DNA of 47,605 nt from an uncultured Verrucomicrobia subdivision 3 bacterium (GCA_903835255.1 CAILMI010000004.1:1-47605), one strand, 5' to 3'; shown: positions 35,511 to 44,901, numbered from the stretch's first letter. Notes: generated by a model not told the origin, from the sequence alone. Numbers and translations: made by a program.

Positions 35511-38417
35511 TCATTTCACCAAACGATAAAAGCGCGCCCCGCTGCTGCGCGTGTCGTAAACCACGTTCTCACTGCTTTCCACCGTCACTGACAAGCTGGG
35601 GCTAGTGTAGCCAGCGTTCACCGTTGCAGACCGCTGCAGGGCGTAACCCGTGGCTGTCGTCGGCCAGGAGATCCGCACCTGATTGCCCGTCCACGGCTGA
35701 ATCTTCAGCGCGGGTGGAGTAACGACACTGACGTAAACCAGATAGGATACCGGCTTCTCAGCAAAGTCTGGAGCGGGCGTTTCCGATGCGCCGCTGCCGG
35801 GATTCGTCATCGGCCAGCGGCAGCGTTGATGTTCCCGAAGCGGCACGACGCTCACCGTCTCCACTCCATAGGCCCAATCCACGGAAGCCGCCGGCAATTG
35901 GAACGCACCTGTATTGGTATTGCCGGCGCTGTTGGTGAGCTGCACCAGACTGATGTGTAGGTTCGTGACCGGAACATTAAACCACATGCTGATTTTTCCT
36001 GCACCCGGCGAAACCCGGAGATACCCTGGAATAGTGATTGCGTCAGATGGACTCGTTGTATTGGTCAAGTGCAGCTGGAAGGGATAGTTGCCTCCGGAAG
36101 TCGGCTGCCACGTCGCGCCTTCGGCCGTAAGCGCGACTCCAGGCTTGGGTGCCGACTGGAGCGTAAAACTATTCTGCGGATCGTAGCAGACGAGCTTGTT
36201 GTCGCGGGCGAGCGTGCAATAAACCTTGCCGTCGGGCCCCGCCGAGGGGAACTGAGGATAGTCTATGCCAGACACCACGGTGGTCTTGACGCCGTTGGTC
36301 GTAATTTTAACTAGCACGCCCGAATTTCCATTGTCCCACACATTGGCCTCCGCCGCGACATAGAGGTCGCCGTTGGGAGCCAGGGCAATGCCCCGGCCGC
36401 GCCCAAATCCGCCCGCGAGCGGTCGGGTCACGCCGTTCGTCTCGCACACCCACACCGCCCCCTGCGTCAGGATCGTTCCCGTGCCGCCGGGCCGGGCATA
36501 AGTGCAATAGTAAATTCGACCATCGGGCGCGACAGTGACACCTTCTAGCACCGGCGGCGTCTGCATCAAAAATCCGGCCGCTCCCGTGTTCTTGGTCCAT
36601 TTAAAAATTCCGCCCCATTCTTGAACCACATACACATTGCCCGCCGTGTCCACCGCCACCTGTTTGGGACACGAAATCCCACTGATGATATCCTGCTCGA
36701 CGCCGTTGGGCTTCCGCCACACCACCTTGCTGGCACCCGCGCCAAAATCTTGGGCATAAAAAAGGTTTCCGACCGGATCAATGGCCACCCCAAAAAGACC
36801 TGACCGATTTGAGACAACGGTGGTCATCGCGCCGCTGGCGGGATTGTATTTTTGAATTCTCTGATTGCCAAATTCCGTGAAATAAACCTCCCCATTGGTG
36901 GCCACCGCGCTGCCGAAACTATAGTCGGCATTCGTCGGGGATTTCAGCCCTGTGGGGACCCAAGCCATGCCTTGATCTAAACTCGGATTCAAGTTGGTGA
37001 ACACCTCGGGGTTCCACGCTGTGAATGCGGGCATGTCGAACCCAGGATAGAGGGCGGTGATCACCGCGCTACCAGGGATGAGCGTCTGATTGATGTTGAA
37101 GCTATTCGTGCTGTCAGCCAGACCATAGGCGGAAATGGCCCCGTCGTTCATCCAGAACCGGGCATTGTCAAGCTGACTGTTTGGCAGCACCAGCGTGCCG
37201 CCCGCAATATTCAGGACCGTCGGATGAGTCTCCGTAATGAACAGGCTGCTCGCTGCCAGCGTGCCGCCCGTGAGATACAACTGTGAACCTCCTACCGTGA
37301 TATTTGTGTCCCCGTTGGAATTCAAAAGCAAGCTACTAACGCTGACGGAACCAGCGGAAATATTCATGATAGCCGTGGCCCCATTGCAGCCGGCGACATC
37401 GAGAGAATTGCTGACGGATAGCGCTCCCCCGCGGACGTTTAGAGTGGCTGAAGTCGATTCTGCCAGCTTTAACGTCGCCGCCGCCAAGGCCCCGCCGTTA
37501 GTGACGGTCATGCTCTTGTTCACGTGAACGTCGTTGAGAACGGCATTGCTGCTGCTGTTGATGAGGGGTTCGCGCACGCCCCAGGAATACAGATAGAGCG
37601 TGTTGCCGGTTTCCGGAACCCCCGGCAGATTGGCGCCGTCCGATTGAAAGTTATTGGGATTGGCCCAGCTCTGGGAAACATTTCCGTTCCAATAGCGAAC
37701 GGTTACCGGCACCCCGGTAAGCACCAGGTTTCCCGGATTGGAGGAGCTATCCACGTTCACCGTACCCGCGCCCCCATAACCCTTGATATTGCCGCTATTT
37801 ATCCAATAGGTGACGTTGGTGGAGTTGCTGTCCGGGAGAATCAGCGTGCCGCCGGCAAGATTCAGCACGGCGGGATGCGTCGAATTGATTGAAAGCGGCC
37901 CCAACTCTGTGATCGTTCCACCCGTCAGGTTGAGATAGGAAGCTCCCGTGCTGGCCCCGCTCAGGTTCAAATAAAGTCCCCCGACCGTGAGAGCTCCCGC
38001 CGACATGTTCAGGGTCGCGGTCCCGCCGCTATAGCCGCCAACATCCAGATGATTGATGGCCGATAATTCTCCTCCAGTAATAGTGAGGGTAGCCGATGCG
38101 TTTTGCGCCAGCTTTAATAAAATGGATTCCAACTTCCCGCCTGAGGCAATCGTGAGGCTCTTACTGACATAAATATCATTGACCGGCTCATTGCTGGAAG
38201 TGTTGATGAGCGGTTCCCGCGACCCCCAGGACTCCAGCGCAACGGTGTCATAGGCTTGAGGGACGCCCGGGAGATTGGAGCCGCTGGCTTGGAAATTGTT
38301 CGGGTTCGTCCAGTCCTGTGATACGTTGCCGTTCCAGTAGACCGTAGCTCCTAAACAGTGGAACAGGCTGGCGCCCCATACCATGAGCGCAAAGTAGAAT
38401 TTCCGCATGCGTTTCAT
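35511..38417 (-). CDS. Secreted protein with two beta-helix modules and a beta-propeller
   Basis: This 968-residue exported protein is of unknown function. After the signal peptide (ending near HCLGA, residue 24) it has two successive modules of about 215 residues. Each starts YWNGNVSQ.W.NPNNFQ and continues with many TLN.SAG and LNLAGGTL turns typical of right-handed beta-helices. Residues about 495-770 form an NHL/SMP-30-like propeller with repeated VA.D..GN.Y turns. The C-terminus is an Fn3-like stretch and a tail ending GARFYRLVK, a form common at the ends of verrucomicrobial secreted proteins. No catalytic motif is evident. It sits between GH127 (41 bp) and the sulfatase (51 bp), so a role in binding or scaffolding the glycan is likely. 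Confidence 0.85.
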   Translation of the reverse strand: MKRMRKFYFALMVWGASLFHCLGATVYWNGNVSQDWTNPNNFQASGSNLPGVPQAYDTVALESWGSREPLINTSSNEPVNDIYVSKSLTIASGGKLESILLKLAQNASATLTITGGELSAINHLDVGGYSGGTATLNMSAGALTVGGLYLNLSGASTGASYLNLTGGTITELGPLSINSTHPAVLNLAGGTLILPDSNSTNVTYWINSGNIKGYGGAGTVNVDSSSNPGNLVLTGVPVTVRYWNGNVSQSWANPNNFQSDGANLPGVPETGNTLYLYSWGVREPLINSSSNAVLNDVHVNKSMTVTNGGALAAATLKLAESTSATLNVRGGALSVSNSLDVAGCNGATAIMNISAGSVSVSSLLLNSNGDTNITVGGSQLYLTGGTLAASSLFITETHPTVLNIAGGTLVLPNSQLDNARFWMNDGAISAYGLADSTNSFNINQTLIPGSAVITALYPGFDMPAFTAWNPEVFTNLNPSLDQGMAWVPTGLKSPTNADYSFGSAVATNGEVYFTEFGNQRIQKYNPASGAMTTVVSNRSGLFGVAIDPVGNLFYAQDFGAGASKVVWRKPNGVEQDIISGISCPKQVAVDTAGNVYVVQEWGGIFKWTKNTGAAGFLMQTPPVLEGVTVAPDGRIYYCTYARPGGTGTILTQGAVWVCETNGVTRPLAGGFGRGRGIALAPNGDLYVAAEANVWDNGNSGVLVKITTNGVKTTVVSGIDYPQFPSAGPDGKVYCTLARDNKLVCYDPQNSFTLQSAPKPGVALTAEGATWQPTSGGNYPFQLHLTNTTSPSDAITIPGYLRVSPGAGKISMWFNVPVTNLHISLVQLTNSAGNTNTGAFQLPAASVDWAYGVETVSVVPLREHQRCRWPMTNPGSGASETPAPDFAEKPVSYLVYVSVVTPPALKIQPWTGNQVRISWPTTATGYALQRSATVNAGYTSPSLSVTVESSENVVYDTRSSGARFYRLVK
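37053..38348 (-). repeat. Intragenic duplication of a ~215-residue beta-helix module
   Basis: Residues 24-236 and 238-455 of the encoded protein align along their whole length. Examples are YWNGNVSQDWTNPNNF against YWNGNVSQSWANPNNF, SWGSREPLINTSSN against SWGVREPLINSSSN, and matching AGGTL.LP segments near each end. The copies have diverged at many positions, so the duplication is not recent. Confidence 0.88.
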
Positions 38418-38458
38418 CTTCTGATTTTTTAAGTCATGTCCGCTTTTTAATTTACGAG

Positions 38459-40465
38459 TTATTTTCCGGGCGATTCATCTAGCCGGAGCGGAAACTCCAC
38501 CCGGACATCTTTACCCACGCCGTCCTCGGAATAAACATTAAACACGCCCTCCTTGGGAGGCGGCACCGGCTTGTCGCTTACTCCGCTATACGTGTAGGGC
38601 GTTACAACAAACGACGGGCGGGGCGCTTTTCCGCCGGCCGTAACATTTGTAGAAGCAGCGGCACGGAATCGGGCTGTGCTCGTGTTGACCGCCTTCAGCT
38701 TTGACAGCGGTTCCAGCTGAAGAATGCCATTTGCGGCAACGACGGGAGCAATCGCTTCTAGGTTGACACCTGGATTGAGCTTCGCGGTCGCGGCGAGCAG
38801 CAGCGGCCCGCGCTCTAAAGTCATGACCTGATGTCCGGGATGGTTGGCGAAGTCGCGCCGGACAGCGTGCCCGGGCATATCCAAAACCAGTTCCACCGTA
38901 TTGCCAGTTTTCCATTGCCGGCTGATTTTAAAGAGCGTTCCCGGCATGGGCGCCGCACCGTCAACCCGTTTGCCGTTCACCAGAACACGCGCGCCCTGAC
39001 ACCACTTCGGGATGCGCAACAAAAGATCAAACTGGGCCGGACGCTCCGGTTTGATTTTAAGTTTTACCGTTCCATCCAGCGGATACTCGGTGGTTTGCTC
39101 AATTTTTACCGGCACATCCCCGATGCGGGTGGACAGCACTGAAGATTCATAAAGATTCACCAGAATGCCGTTGGGGGTGTCAAAATAGGCCCAGTTGGGA
39201 ATATAAGACAGGCCGACCACCAGCATGCTATAGCAGCAATGAAAGATGTTGGTCTGCGGCACATCCAGCCCCGGCCACACACTGCCATCCGGCAGATCGC
39301 GCGAGAGCAGCGCGTTGTAGAGATTCCACTCCACCGCATCGAGGTATTGGGAATCGCCGGTGATGCGGCTCATTTCCACATACCACCGAATCATCGGCAC
39401 AATGTCGCAGGTCTCCAGAAAGCCATAGTAGGTATCCGGGACTCGCATTCCTGGCGGCGGGGATTTAAAACCGTGCAGGGAAGCGGTCGCGTTCAATGGC
39501 GCGAAATAACCCGTGTAGAGAGTTTGCGGTGTTGCAAAGAATTGAGGGTCGCCGGTGCCGCGGTAGAGCTGGCACATCCCGGCGAGGCAGAGCTCAAATT
39601 CGCAGTGCTTGATCTGCGCCCACTCCGGGAACGGATATCCCTCCTTCGAGGTCGCTGTCATTTGGATGGGAACTTTACCCTGTCGACCGTATTGGGTGGT
39701 GATGTAGTTGGCAAAATCACGATACCGCCCGTCGCCGGTCAAAAGATACAATTCGGAAAACGGAAAGATTCCCACCCCGGGCCCAAATCCATGATCATGG
39801 TTGATGAGCATGAGATCCTGCTTGCCCTCACCAAACGTGGCGATGATCAAGTCAGCAATCTTCCGAACTGCGTCCAACGCCGGCTGGCTGCCGGTGACTT
39901 CGTAGTAGCGCATCAGCCCGCCCATGGTGAGATAATGACACCAGATGTCGTAAAACGGCCCGTTGTAGAACGGCACATACTTTTTATCCACATTCGCCTT
40001 CCAATCGTATTTGTGGAAACGGTATTCCGGGGCGTAGGATCCCAGCCAGCCGTCGGGCTGCTGCAGCTGGATGAGGCGATCCACTGTTTGATCCACTAAT
40101 AAGCGGAGTTTTGCGTCATGGGTATAGGCCATCGTGTTGCAGGCGCTTTCCAGCCATTTGCCGATATGTTCGGCCTGCCAGATATTGGTGTCGGTCGGAT
40201 GCTCAAACACGTTGAGATACGTCTCGCGCTGACCCTGGAAAAGCCGACCGGGAACTGCCGCAACATGTTTACCCAGCAACCCAGTCAGCTTCACCTGATC
40301 ACTCTCCACCGGCGTGAACTGGTCGCTGATGACCGGCTTAAATGTGTTTGGAGACAACGCATTCTGACCATGGCTTGAATTTGAACTCTCCGCCGCAGGG
40401 GCGGACCAGCCTTGGAGGAGTGCAACAGCCACCCCAAAAACACCCAATAAGTTGTGCCTTTTCAC
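38459..40465 (-). CDS. Secreted beta-L-arabinofuranosidase-like enzyme, GH127
   Basis: This 668-residue enzyme is of the former DUF1680 family. I choose the GTG at 40465 because it is 26 bp after the previous stop and gives a signal peptide (LLGVFGVAVALLQGWSAPAA). The longer frame to 40609 would overlap the upstream gene by over 100 bases. The (alpha/alpha)6 barrel shows IGKWLESACN and PDGWLGSY. The zinc-thiolate active site described for GH127 is intact: FLETCDIVP gives Glu351 and Cys353, and FHCCYS gives Cys410-Cys411, one of which is the nucleophile. A C-terminal beta-sandwich follows. GH127 relatives act on beta-L-arabinofuranose, but some homologues have other specificities, so arabinose is the best guess. 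Confidence 0.87.
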   Translation of the reverse strand: MKRHNLLGVFGVAVALLQGWSAPAAESSNSSHGQNALSPNTFKPVISDQFTPVESDQVKLTGLLGKHVAAVPGRLFQGQRETYLNVFEHPTDTNIWQAEHIGKWLESACNTMAYTHDAKLRLLVDQTVDRLIQLQQPDGWLGSYAPEYRFHKYDWKANVDKKYVPFYNGPFYDIWCHYLTMGGLMRYYEVTGSQPALDAVRKIADLIIATFGEGKQDLMLINHDHGFGPGVGIFPFSELYLLTGDGRYRDFANYITTQYGRQGKVPIQMTATSKEGYPFPEWAQIKHCEFELCLAGMCQLYRGTGDPQFFATPQTLYTGYFAPLNATASLHGFKSPPPGMRVPDTYYGFLETCDIVPMIRWYVEMSRITGDSQYLDAVEWNLYNALLSRDLPDGSVWPGLDVPQTNIFHCCYSMLVVGLSYIPNWAYFDTPNGILVNLYESSVLSTRIGDVPVKIEQTTEYPLDGTVKLKIKPERPAQFDLLLRIPKWCQGARVLVNGKRVDGAAPMPGTLFKISRQWKTGNTVELVLDMPGHAVRRDFANHPGHQVMTLERGPLLLAATAKLNPGVNLEAIAPVVAANGILQLEPLSKLKAVNTSTARFRAAASTNVTAGGKAPRPSFVVTPYTYSGVSDKPVPPPKEGVFNVYSEDGVGKDVRVEFPLRLDESPGK

Positions 40466-40491
40466 GTCGTTGAATGAGTTAAAATTGACTT

Positions 40492-42267
40492 TTATTTTCC
40501 CGTCGCAGGCACCCACTGGCTCCAGTCCACCGTGGCGCGGCTTTCGTGTCCGGGCAGGTCCTTGAATACGGGAGGCATGCGTTGCGGATTGAAATTCGCC
40601 TCCACCCACGCCTTCGGATCGCGCTGGAATTCCGCAAGCTTCTGCGCAACGACCCCGTTGCCCGCTTGATTCTCCACATCCTTCTTGAGCAGGGCCTCCA
40701 ATCGGCTGGTCACGAGGGCAAAGCGCTTGTCATTGTCCTGCGCTAGGCGCGCATCCTGCGCGGCGAGCGTGAGCTGGAAGTGCAGCCCCTTCGCCCGAAG
40801 TGAGCGCGCAGTCTTCCAAACAATTTCGCGCTGCATGCGGATGTCATCGCTCTTTGGCCCGCCCGCGGCAATGGCCTGGTCAAATAAACCGACCGCCTTG
40901 TAACCCAGCGCCGCCGAATCTTCAAATCGCAATGCCGCGTCTTCAAACAGCCAGGGATGCGCGGTCTTGTCCTGCGTGAGCATGAAATTGCCACGGCGGT
41001 TGGCTTTCCAGATCGGCGTGTCCCAGGTGGCGTTGGGAATATTTGCCGGCTCCCAATCGTGCGAGCCATCCCAATGCCGGTCCAAAGCCATCGGCCCGAT
41101 CAGATAGGTGGTATCCCAAGGATACGCCTGCACATGCTGCGAGACATAATCCCAGGCCTGAATCATCAGCGGCGCGGCTTTGGCGCCATAAGGGGCGGCA
41201 ATTTCTTTCAGCAATTTGCTGAGCGGCGCTTTGGGGGATTTCATCCACGCTTTCAGCATCGCCGCGTTTACGGAGAACACCGTAGGCGAAAAACCGTAAT
41301 ACTCCTTCACGCCCACGACGCCTTCCATTTCCTTCCAGCCAATCATCTGTTCGTAAATGAGCTGCGGGAAAAAATCCTCCATCATGTAGAGCGGCTTGTA
41401 GAGCGTGTGATCGAACTCGCCGATCACGGGAATATTGCGCTCCTTGGCCAGCTGCACGAAGCGTTTCACGCCGAGATCGGATTTGAACGAGCGATCGTTA
41501 AACGGATACACCTCGTTGCTGGTGGAGGGATTCAACACGAGGCCGAAGTGCGCGGGGTTGACCTTGTCGAGAATCATCACCACTTGGCCTTTGGTCAGCT
41601 CCCACGGCTTCCACCAGAGGCGCGTGTTCGGGCGGCACTTTTGCATGGTCGCATTGAGCATGTTTAGAAAGCCCGGCACACGGTCGTCCAGCGGCACGCC
41701 GCTGCAACGCGGGCACGGACCAAACTCGCTGCACAGCCACGACTGCTGGTCAAATGTGTAAACCAGCACGTCGTCCACCTCGGGAAACGACGTCATGAAA
41801 TCGGTGAGTTGTTCCTCCGTCTTCTTGAGGATGGCCGGGTCAAGAATGCACGCCGGCTGAAGCGGATTATAGGAGATAAAGCGCGGGACGCCGAACTGGG
41901 CAATAGTTTTCAGACCGTGCTTCTTGGCCTGCTTGATGCGGAACGCCCACTTGGCGCGCTGCTCGGCATCCAAATCCTCCAAGTTGAGAACCTCGTTTGC
42001 CGGCTTGCCGCCCCACGCAATGCTGAGCTGCACCATATTCACGCCCAGCGCCTTGATTTGCTCCAGCTCCTCGTCGCTCCAGCTGATGTCCGGCACGGAC
42101 GGATTACCGACGATGCCGACGAAATATTGGAAACCGCCGGGCTTGGAATTCACTGCGGAAGAAGCGGCAGAGATATTCAGCGCTCCCAAAAGAGCAGCGG
42201 TCGCAAGCATGCGTGCGGCGAATCTTACTTGAGGGAGACAGGGGGTGGAGTCACAGGGGATGGACAT
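40492..42267 (-). CDS. Secreted TIM-barrel-like protein of unknown glycosidase family
   Basis: This is a 591-residue exported protein that I do not recognise at family level. A signal peptide (LATAALLGALNISAASS) precedes a region that reads like a beta/alpha barrel: GVNMVQLSIAW, HGLKTIAQFGVPRF, DDVLVYTFDQQSWLC, HFGLVLNP, IPVIGEFDH and VVGVKEYYGF fall at regular spacing. Cys179, Cys185 and Cys188 form a C-x5-CPRC cluster that resembles metal-binding loops in DUF4838/GH20-like proteins. Glu284 at the end of a predicted strand and Asp173 are possible catalytic acids. The last 150 residues are helical. It is the first gene of the eight-gene polysaccharide operon and has its own candidate promoter just upstream. 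Confidence 0.75.
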   Translation of the reverse strand: MSIPCDSTPCLPQVRFAARMLATAALLGALNISAASSAVNSKPGGFQYFVGIVGNPSVPDISWSDEELEQIKALGVNMVQLSIAWGGKPANEVLNLEDLDAEQRAKWAFRIKQAKKHGLKTIAQFGVPRFISYNPLQPACILDPAILKKTEEQLTDFMTSFPEVDDVLVYTFDQQSWLCSEFGPCPRCSGVPLDDRVPGFLNMLNATMQKCRPNTRLWWKPWELTKGQVVMILDKVNPAHFGLVLNPSTSNEVYPFNDRSFKSDLGVKRFVQLAKERNIPVIGEFDHTLYKPLYMMEDFFPQLIYEQMIGWKEMEGVVGVKEYYGFSPTVFSVNAAMLKAWMKSPKAPLSKLLKEIAAPYGAKAAPLMIQAWDYVSQHVQAYPWDTTYLIGPMALDRHWDGSHDWEPANIPNATWDTPIWKANRRGNFMLTQDKTAHPWLFEDAALRFEDSAALGYKAVGLFDQAIAAGGPKSDDIRMQREIVWKTARSLRAKGLHFQLTLAAQDARLAQDNDKRFALVTSRLEALLKKDVENQAGNGVVAQKLAEFQRDPKAWVEANFNPQRMPPVFKDLPGHESRATVDWSQWVPATGK

Positions 42268-42296
42268 AATAGTGTTCGATTTTGGATGTTTTAAAA

Positions 42297-42325
42297 ATTA
42301 CAGCGCAAGAGTTGCATTCACTGAA
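42297..42325 (-). promoter_or_regulatory. Candidate promoter of the polysaccharide-degradation operon
   Basis: On the minus strand TTCAGT (42325-42320) and TGTAAT (42302-42297) are 17 bases apart, about 30 bp before the ATG at 42267. The -10 is good and the -35 poor. It lies just after the terminator of the upstream gene, as expected for the start of a new unit. Confidence 0.35.
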
Positions 42326-42340
42326 TAAAATAACGCTCGA

Positions 42341-42377
42341 GAAAAATTCGGGGCGCACCCAGCGGGCGCGCCCCGAA
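42341..42377 (-). terminator. Rho-independent terminator after the beta-helix gene
   Basis: A perfect 10-bp inverted repeat TTCGGGGCGC / GCGCCCCGAA (42347-42356 and 42368-42377) with an 11-base loop is followed on the minus strand by TTTTTC. It begins 17 bases after the stop of the 804-residue protein and separates that gene from the glycosidase operon. Confidence 0.85.
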
Positions 42378-42394
42378 GCGAACCTTAATATTGT

Positions 42395-44809
42395 TTACGG
42401 GACCACAACCTGAAGCGTCACGTCGCCACCCGAGTAGCCGACCGTGGCCGTCGTGCCGTTGACGGGGAAGCCACTGACATTCACCGTTGAGAACGTGCCA
42501 CTGAGGGACGCGCCATCGATGAGCGTGTAATTATAAGTGCCGGTTGCACTCGAAAAACCAGTCCCGCGAATGGTGATCTTACTGCTGGAAAGAAGGCTCA
42601 CGCCACCCGAAACAGTGATGGTTTTGAGCGTGTTGCCGCTGGCGAAGTCAAAAATCAACTCGCCGGCGCTGCCAACTTCGAGTGCCCCTGCGGTGATCGT
42701 TCCCGCACTGCCAGGCAGCACGAAGAAGGATTGACCCGCAGAAAGATACGATCCCAGGCGCAGGGTTCCGCCGACCGAGAGCGTGCCGGGTCCGGCAAAT
42801 TCCGCGTCCGCCTTGCCACCGTTGCAACCAAAGGCAAGATCGCCCGTCGTGGTCATATCGCCAGTGCTCTGACGGTAGTAGCTTCCATAATTATTGGGCG
42901 AAGCGTAGGCCCCGCCGACGATCACAGAGACACAAGAATTGCTAAAACTAATCGAGCCGCCGTAGACAACGTTGAACGCGCCACTGCCGCTGCTGTCGCC
43001 GACCACGAGCGATCTGACGGTGCCCGCCGCCGAAGTGACAAAGGCTCCGCCAACAACCACGGTGTCATCCAACGCGCCCGGCGTGCCATCCGGATTCCAA
43101 TTCGACGCAGTCGTCCACAAGTTGTTGCCGGATTCATTATCCCAGCGGTACAGATTGCCGAACAACACGGCCCGGTAAAACTTATTACCGCTGGCGGCCA
43201 CTTCAATCAGCGGCGAATGGGCACATTCATCCAACTGCCACGGACCGGTGACATTCGTTGCCGTCATGAGGTTGCCAAAGCTCCAGGTGACCTGGTTCGT
43301 GGCGCCGCCTAGATGAGCGACGCTCAAACCAAAATTCGGCTGACTGGCCACAATCGAGAGCTTCACGCGTGTCGCAGTATAGGTCACGCTGGGGGTGATG
43401 CCGCTGGGGAAGTTTGTGAACAGCGCCGTGGCAAAAGTGCCATTGACGGCGGAACCTTGCAGCAGAGTCAGATCGCCGGAAGAGCCGGCAAACCCGGTGC
43501 CATCGACAACCAGCGCAGCCCCGGCGGACAGAGTGACTACTCCCGCCGATGTGAGCGTCTTGACGGTGCTGCCGCCATTGAATTCGTAGGCGAGCGTACC
43601 CGCATCGCCAATCTCAATGCCGCCGGTCACCGAACCGAAGCCGCCACTGTTGCCGATGAGGCGCAGCGAGGCGTTGGTGGCGGAAGCCGGGGACGTATAA
43701 AGATAGGAACCGAGGCGAAGCACCCCGCCGATGCTAACAGAGCCGCCGTAATGGCGGGCGTCGGCACGACCGTCGTTACCTCCGATGATGAAATCGCCCA
43801 GCGTGCTAATGGTGCCGCCGTTGAAGATGCAGTAGCTCGGATAGACGCCGCTGTTGGTTGCCCCGCCGACGACGAGCGAATTTGTTGTATCCCGGAATGA
43901 AACATTGCAGCCGGTATTAAAGTTCGCTGCGCCTTCGCCGTTCGCGCCCCCGACAGATAAACGTCCCACGTTGCCTTGATTTCCTGCACTCAGAGTCACA
44001 GACAAGCCCCCCGCGACGGTAGCGGTGTCGATGACGCCGGGCTGACCATCGGGATTCCAATTGGATTGATTCGTCCAATTGTTATTTCCGCCGCCGTTGT
44101 CAAAAATAAAATTGGTGGAAACGGACGGGGGCGCCGTGTAGACCGCCGTTAGTTTGAGTTTATTAGAAGTAGAATTAGAATCTACATAATTAGTATCCAC
44201 ATTAATGGACCATCCAATGGCATTGCCATTGGCGGTGATGGCATTGTTGGCAACCCAATAAGTAACGTTGCCCAACTGGGTGTTCGTTGTGATATAAATT
44301 CCCGTGCCCGTGATATTCATCTTTGCTCCGCCGACGGTATTAATGGAAAGTCCCACTGATTGAACCGTCCCGCCGGAGGCAATGGCAATATCCCCATCTT
44401 TATTACCATTGCCAATGTAAAGAGTTCCATTGACGGCCAGCAAGCCCGACACATCCACAGGAAGGCAGTCGTTCCACTGTCCGGTGATGAAATTAATGCC
44501 GATAGTCAACTCGCCCCCGTTCGTCACACTCAAGCCGGTGACGGAAAGATAGCAATCGCCGGATGTCGTATTTCCTGTCGTGCTGACGATACAGGGGTAG
44601 CTGCCGGGATTGATGACGGTGGCGCCGCCCGCATTGGCGGGATTGGCAGGAACACCGCCGTCCCCAAACCAGTTGTTAGTATTGGCCCAGTCTGAGTCAT
44701 AGACGCCGCCCCAATAGGCTGCCGCCCTGGCCGCTCCGGCCGTGGCCAGAAGCGCCGTCGCCACCCCAGCTAATGCAATCCATTTTTTGATGTTCAATTT
44801 TATTTTCAT
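42395..44809 (-). CDS. Secreted three-module beta-helix protein
   Basis: This 804-residue exported protein is of unknown function. The signal peptide (IALAGVATALLATAGAARAA) is followed by three modules, beginning near residues 32, 233 and 554. Each opens with a Trp-rich ...W.N..NW..DG.PG motif and continues with repeated GG, VGG and LRLGSYL beta-helix turns. Between modules two and three (about 500-549) there is a stretch NQVTWSFGNLMTATNVTGPWQ ending NKFYRAVLF, which looks like the C-terminal tail found at the end of other proteins of this group, here trapped inside the chain. It shares the Trp-rich opening with the propeller protein downstream. Surface attachment or glycan binding is inferred. 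It is followed by a strong terminator. Confidence 0.83.
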   Translation of the reverse strand: MKIKLNIKKWIALAGVATALLATAGAARAAAYWGGVYDSDWANTNNWFGDGGVPANPANAGGATVINPGSYPCIVSTTGNTTSGDCYLSVTGLSVTNGGELTIGINFITGQWNDCLPVDVSGLLAVNGTLYIGNGNKDGDIAIASGGTVQSVGLSINTVGGAKMNITGTGIYITTNTQLGNVTYWVANNAITANGNAIGWSINVDTNYVDSNSTSNKLKLTAVYTAPPSVSTNFIFDNGGGNNNWTNQSNWNPDGQPGVIDTATVAGGLSVTLSAGNQGNVGRLSVGGANGEGAANFNTGCNVSFRDTTNSLVVGGATNSGVYPSYCIFNGGTISTLGDFIIGGNDGRADARHYGGSVSIGGVLRLGSYLYTSPASATNASLRLIGNSGGFGSVTGGIEIGDAGTLAYEFNGGSTVKTLTSAGVVTLSAGAALVVDGTGFAGSSGDLTLLQGSAVNGTFATALFTNFPSGITPSVTYTATRVKLSIVASQPNFGLSVAHLGGATNQVTWSFGNLMTATNVTGPWQLDECAHSPLIEVAASGNKFYRAVLFGNLYRWDNESGNNLWTTASNWNPDGTPGALDDTVVVGGAFVTSAAGTVRSLVVGDSSGSGAFNVVYGGSISFSNSCVSVIVGGAYASPNNYGSYYRQSTGDMTTTGDLAFGCNGGKADAEFAGPGTLSVGGTLRLGSYLSAGQSFFVLPGSAGTITAGALEVGSAGELIFDFASGNTLKTITVSGGVSLLSSSKITIRGTGFSSATGTYNYTLIDGASLSGTFSTVNVSGFPVNGTTATVGYSGGDVTLQVVVP

Positions 44810-44901
44810 TTTGATGTTTGGTTTTGGTTTTCTATTTACGGGATCGGTTCACATTTCATTTCGCTGCCTGGCATCGACAGCGACAAGGTTTTGGTGACTC
44901 A

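Noticed and set aside
37053-38348. Tandem beta-helix modules as a recent repeat or mobile insertion
   Set aside because: The copies are clearly diverged at nucleotide level and lie in frame within one protein; there are no flanking inverted or direct repeats.
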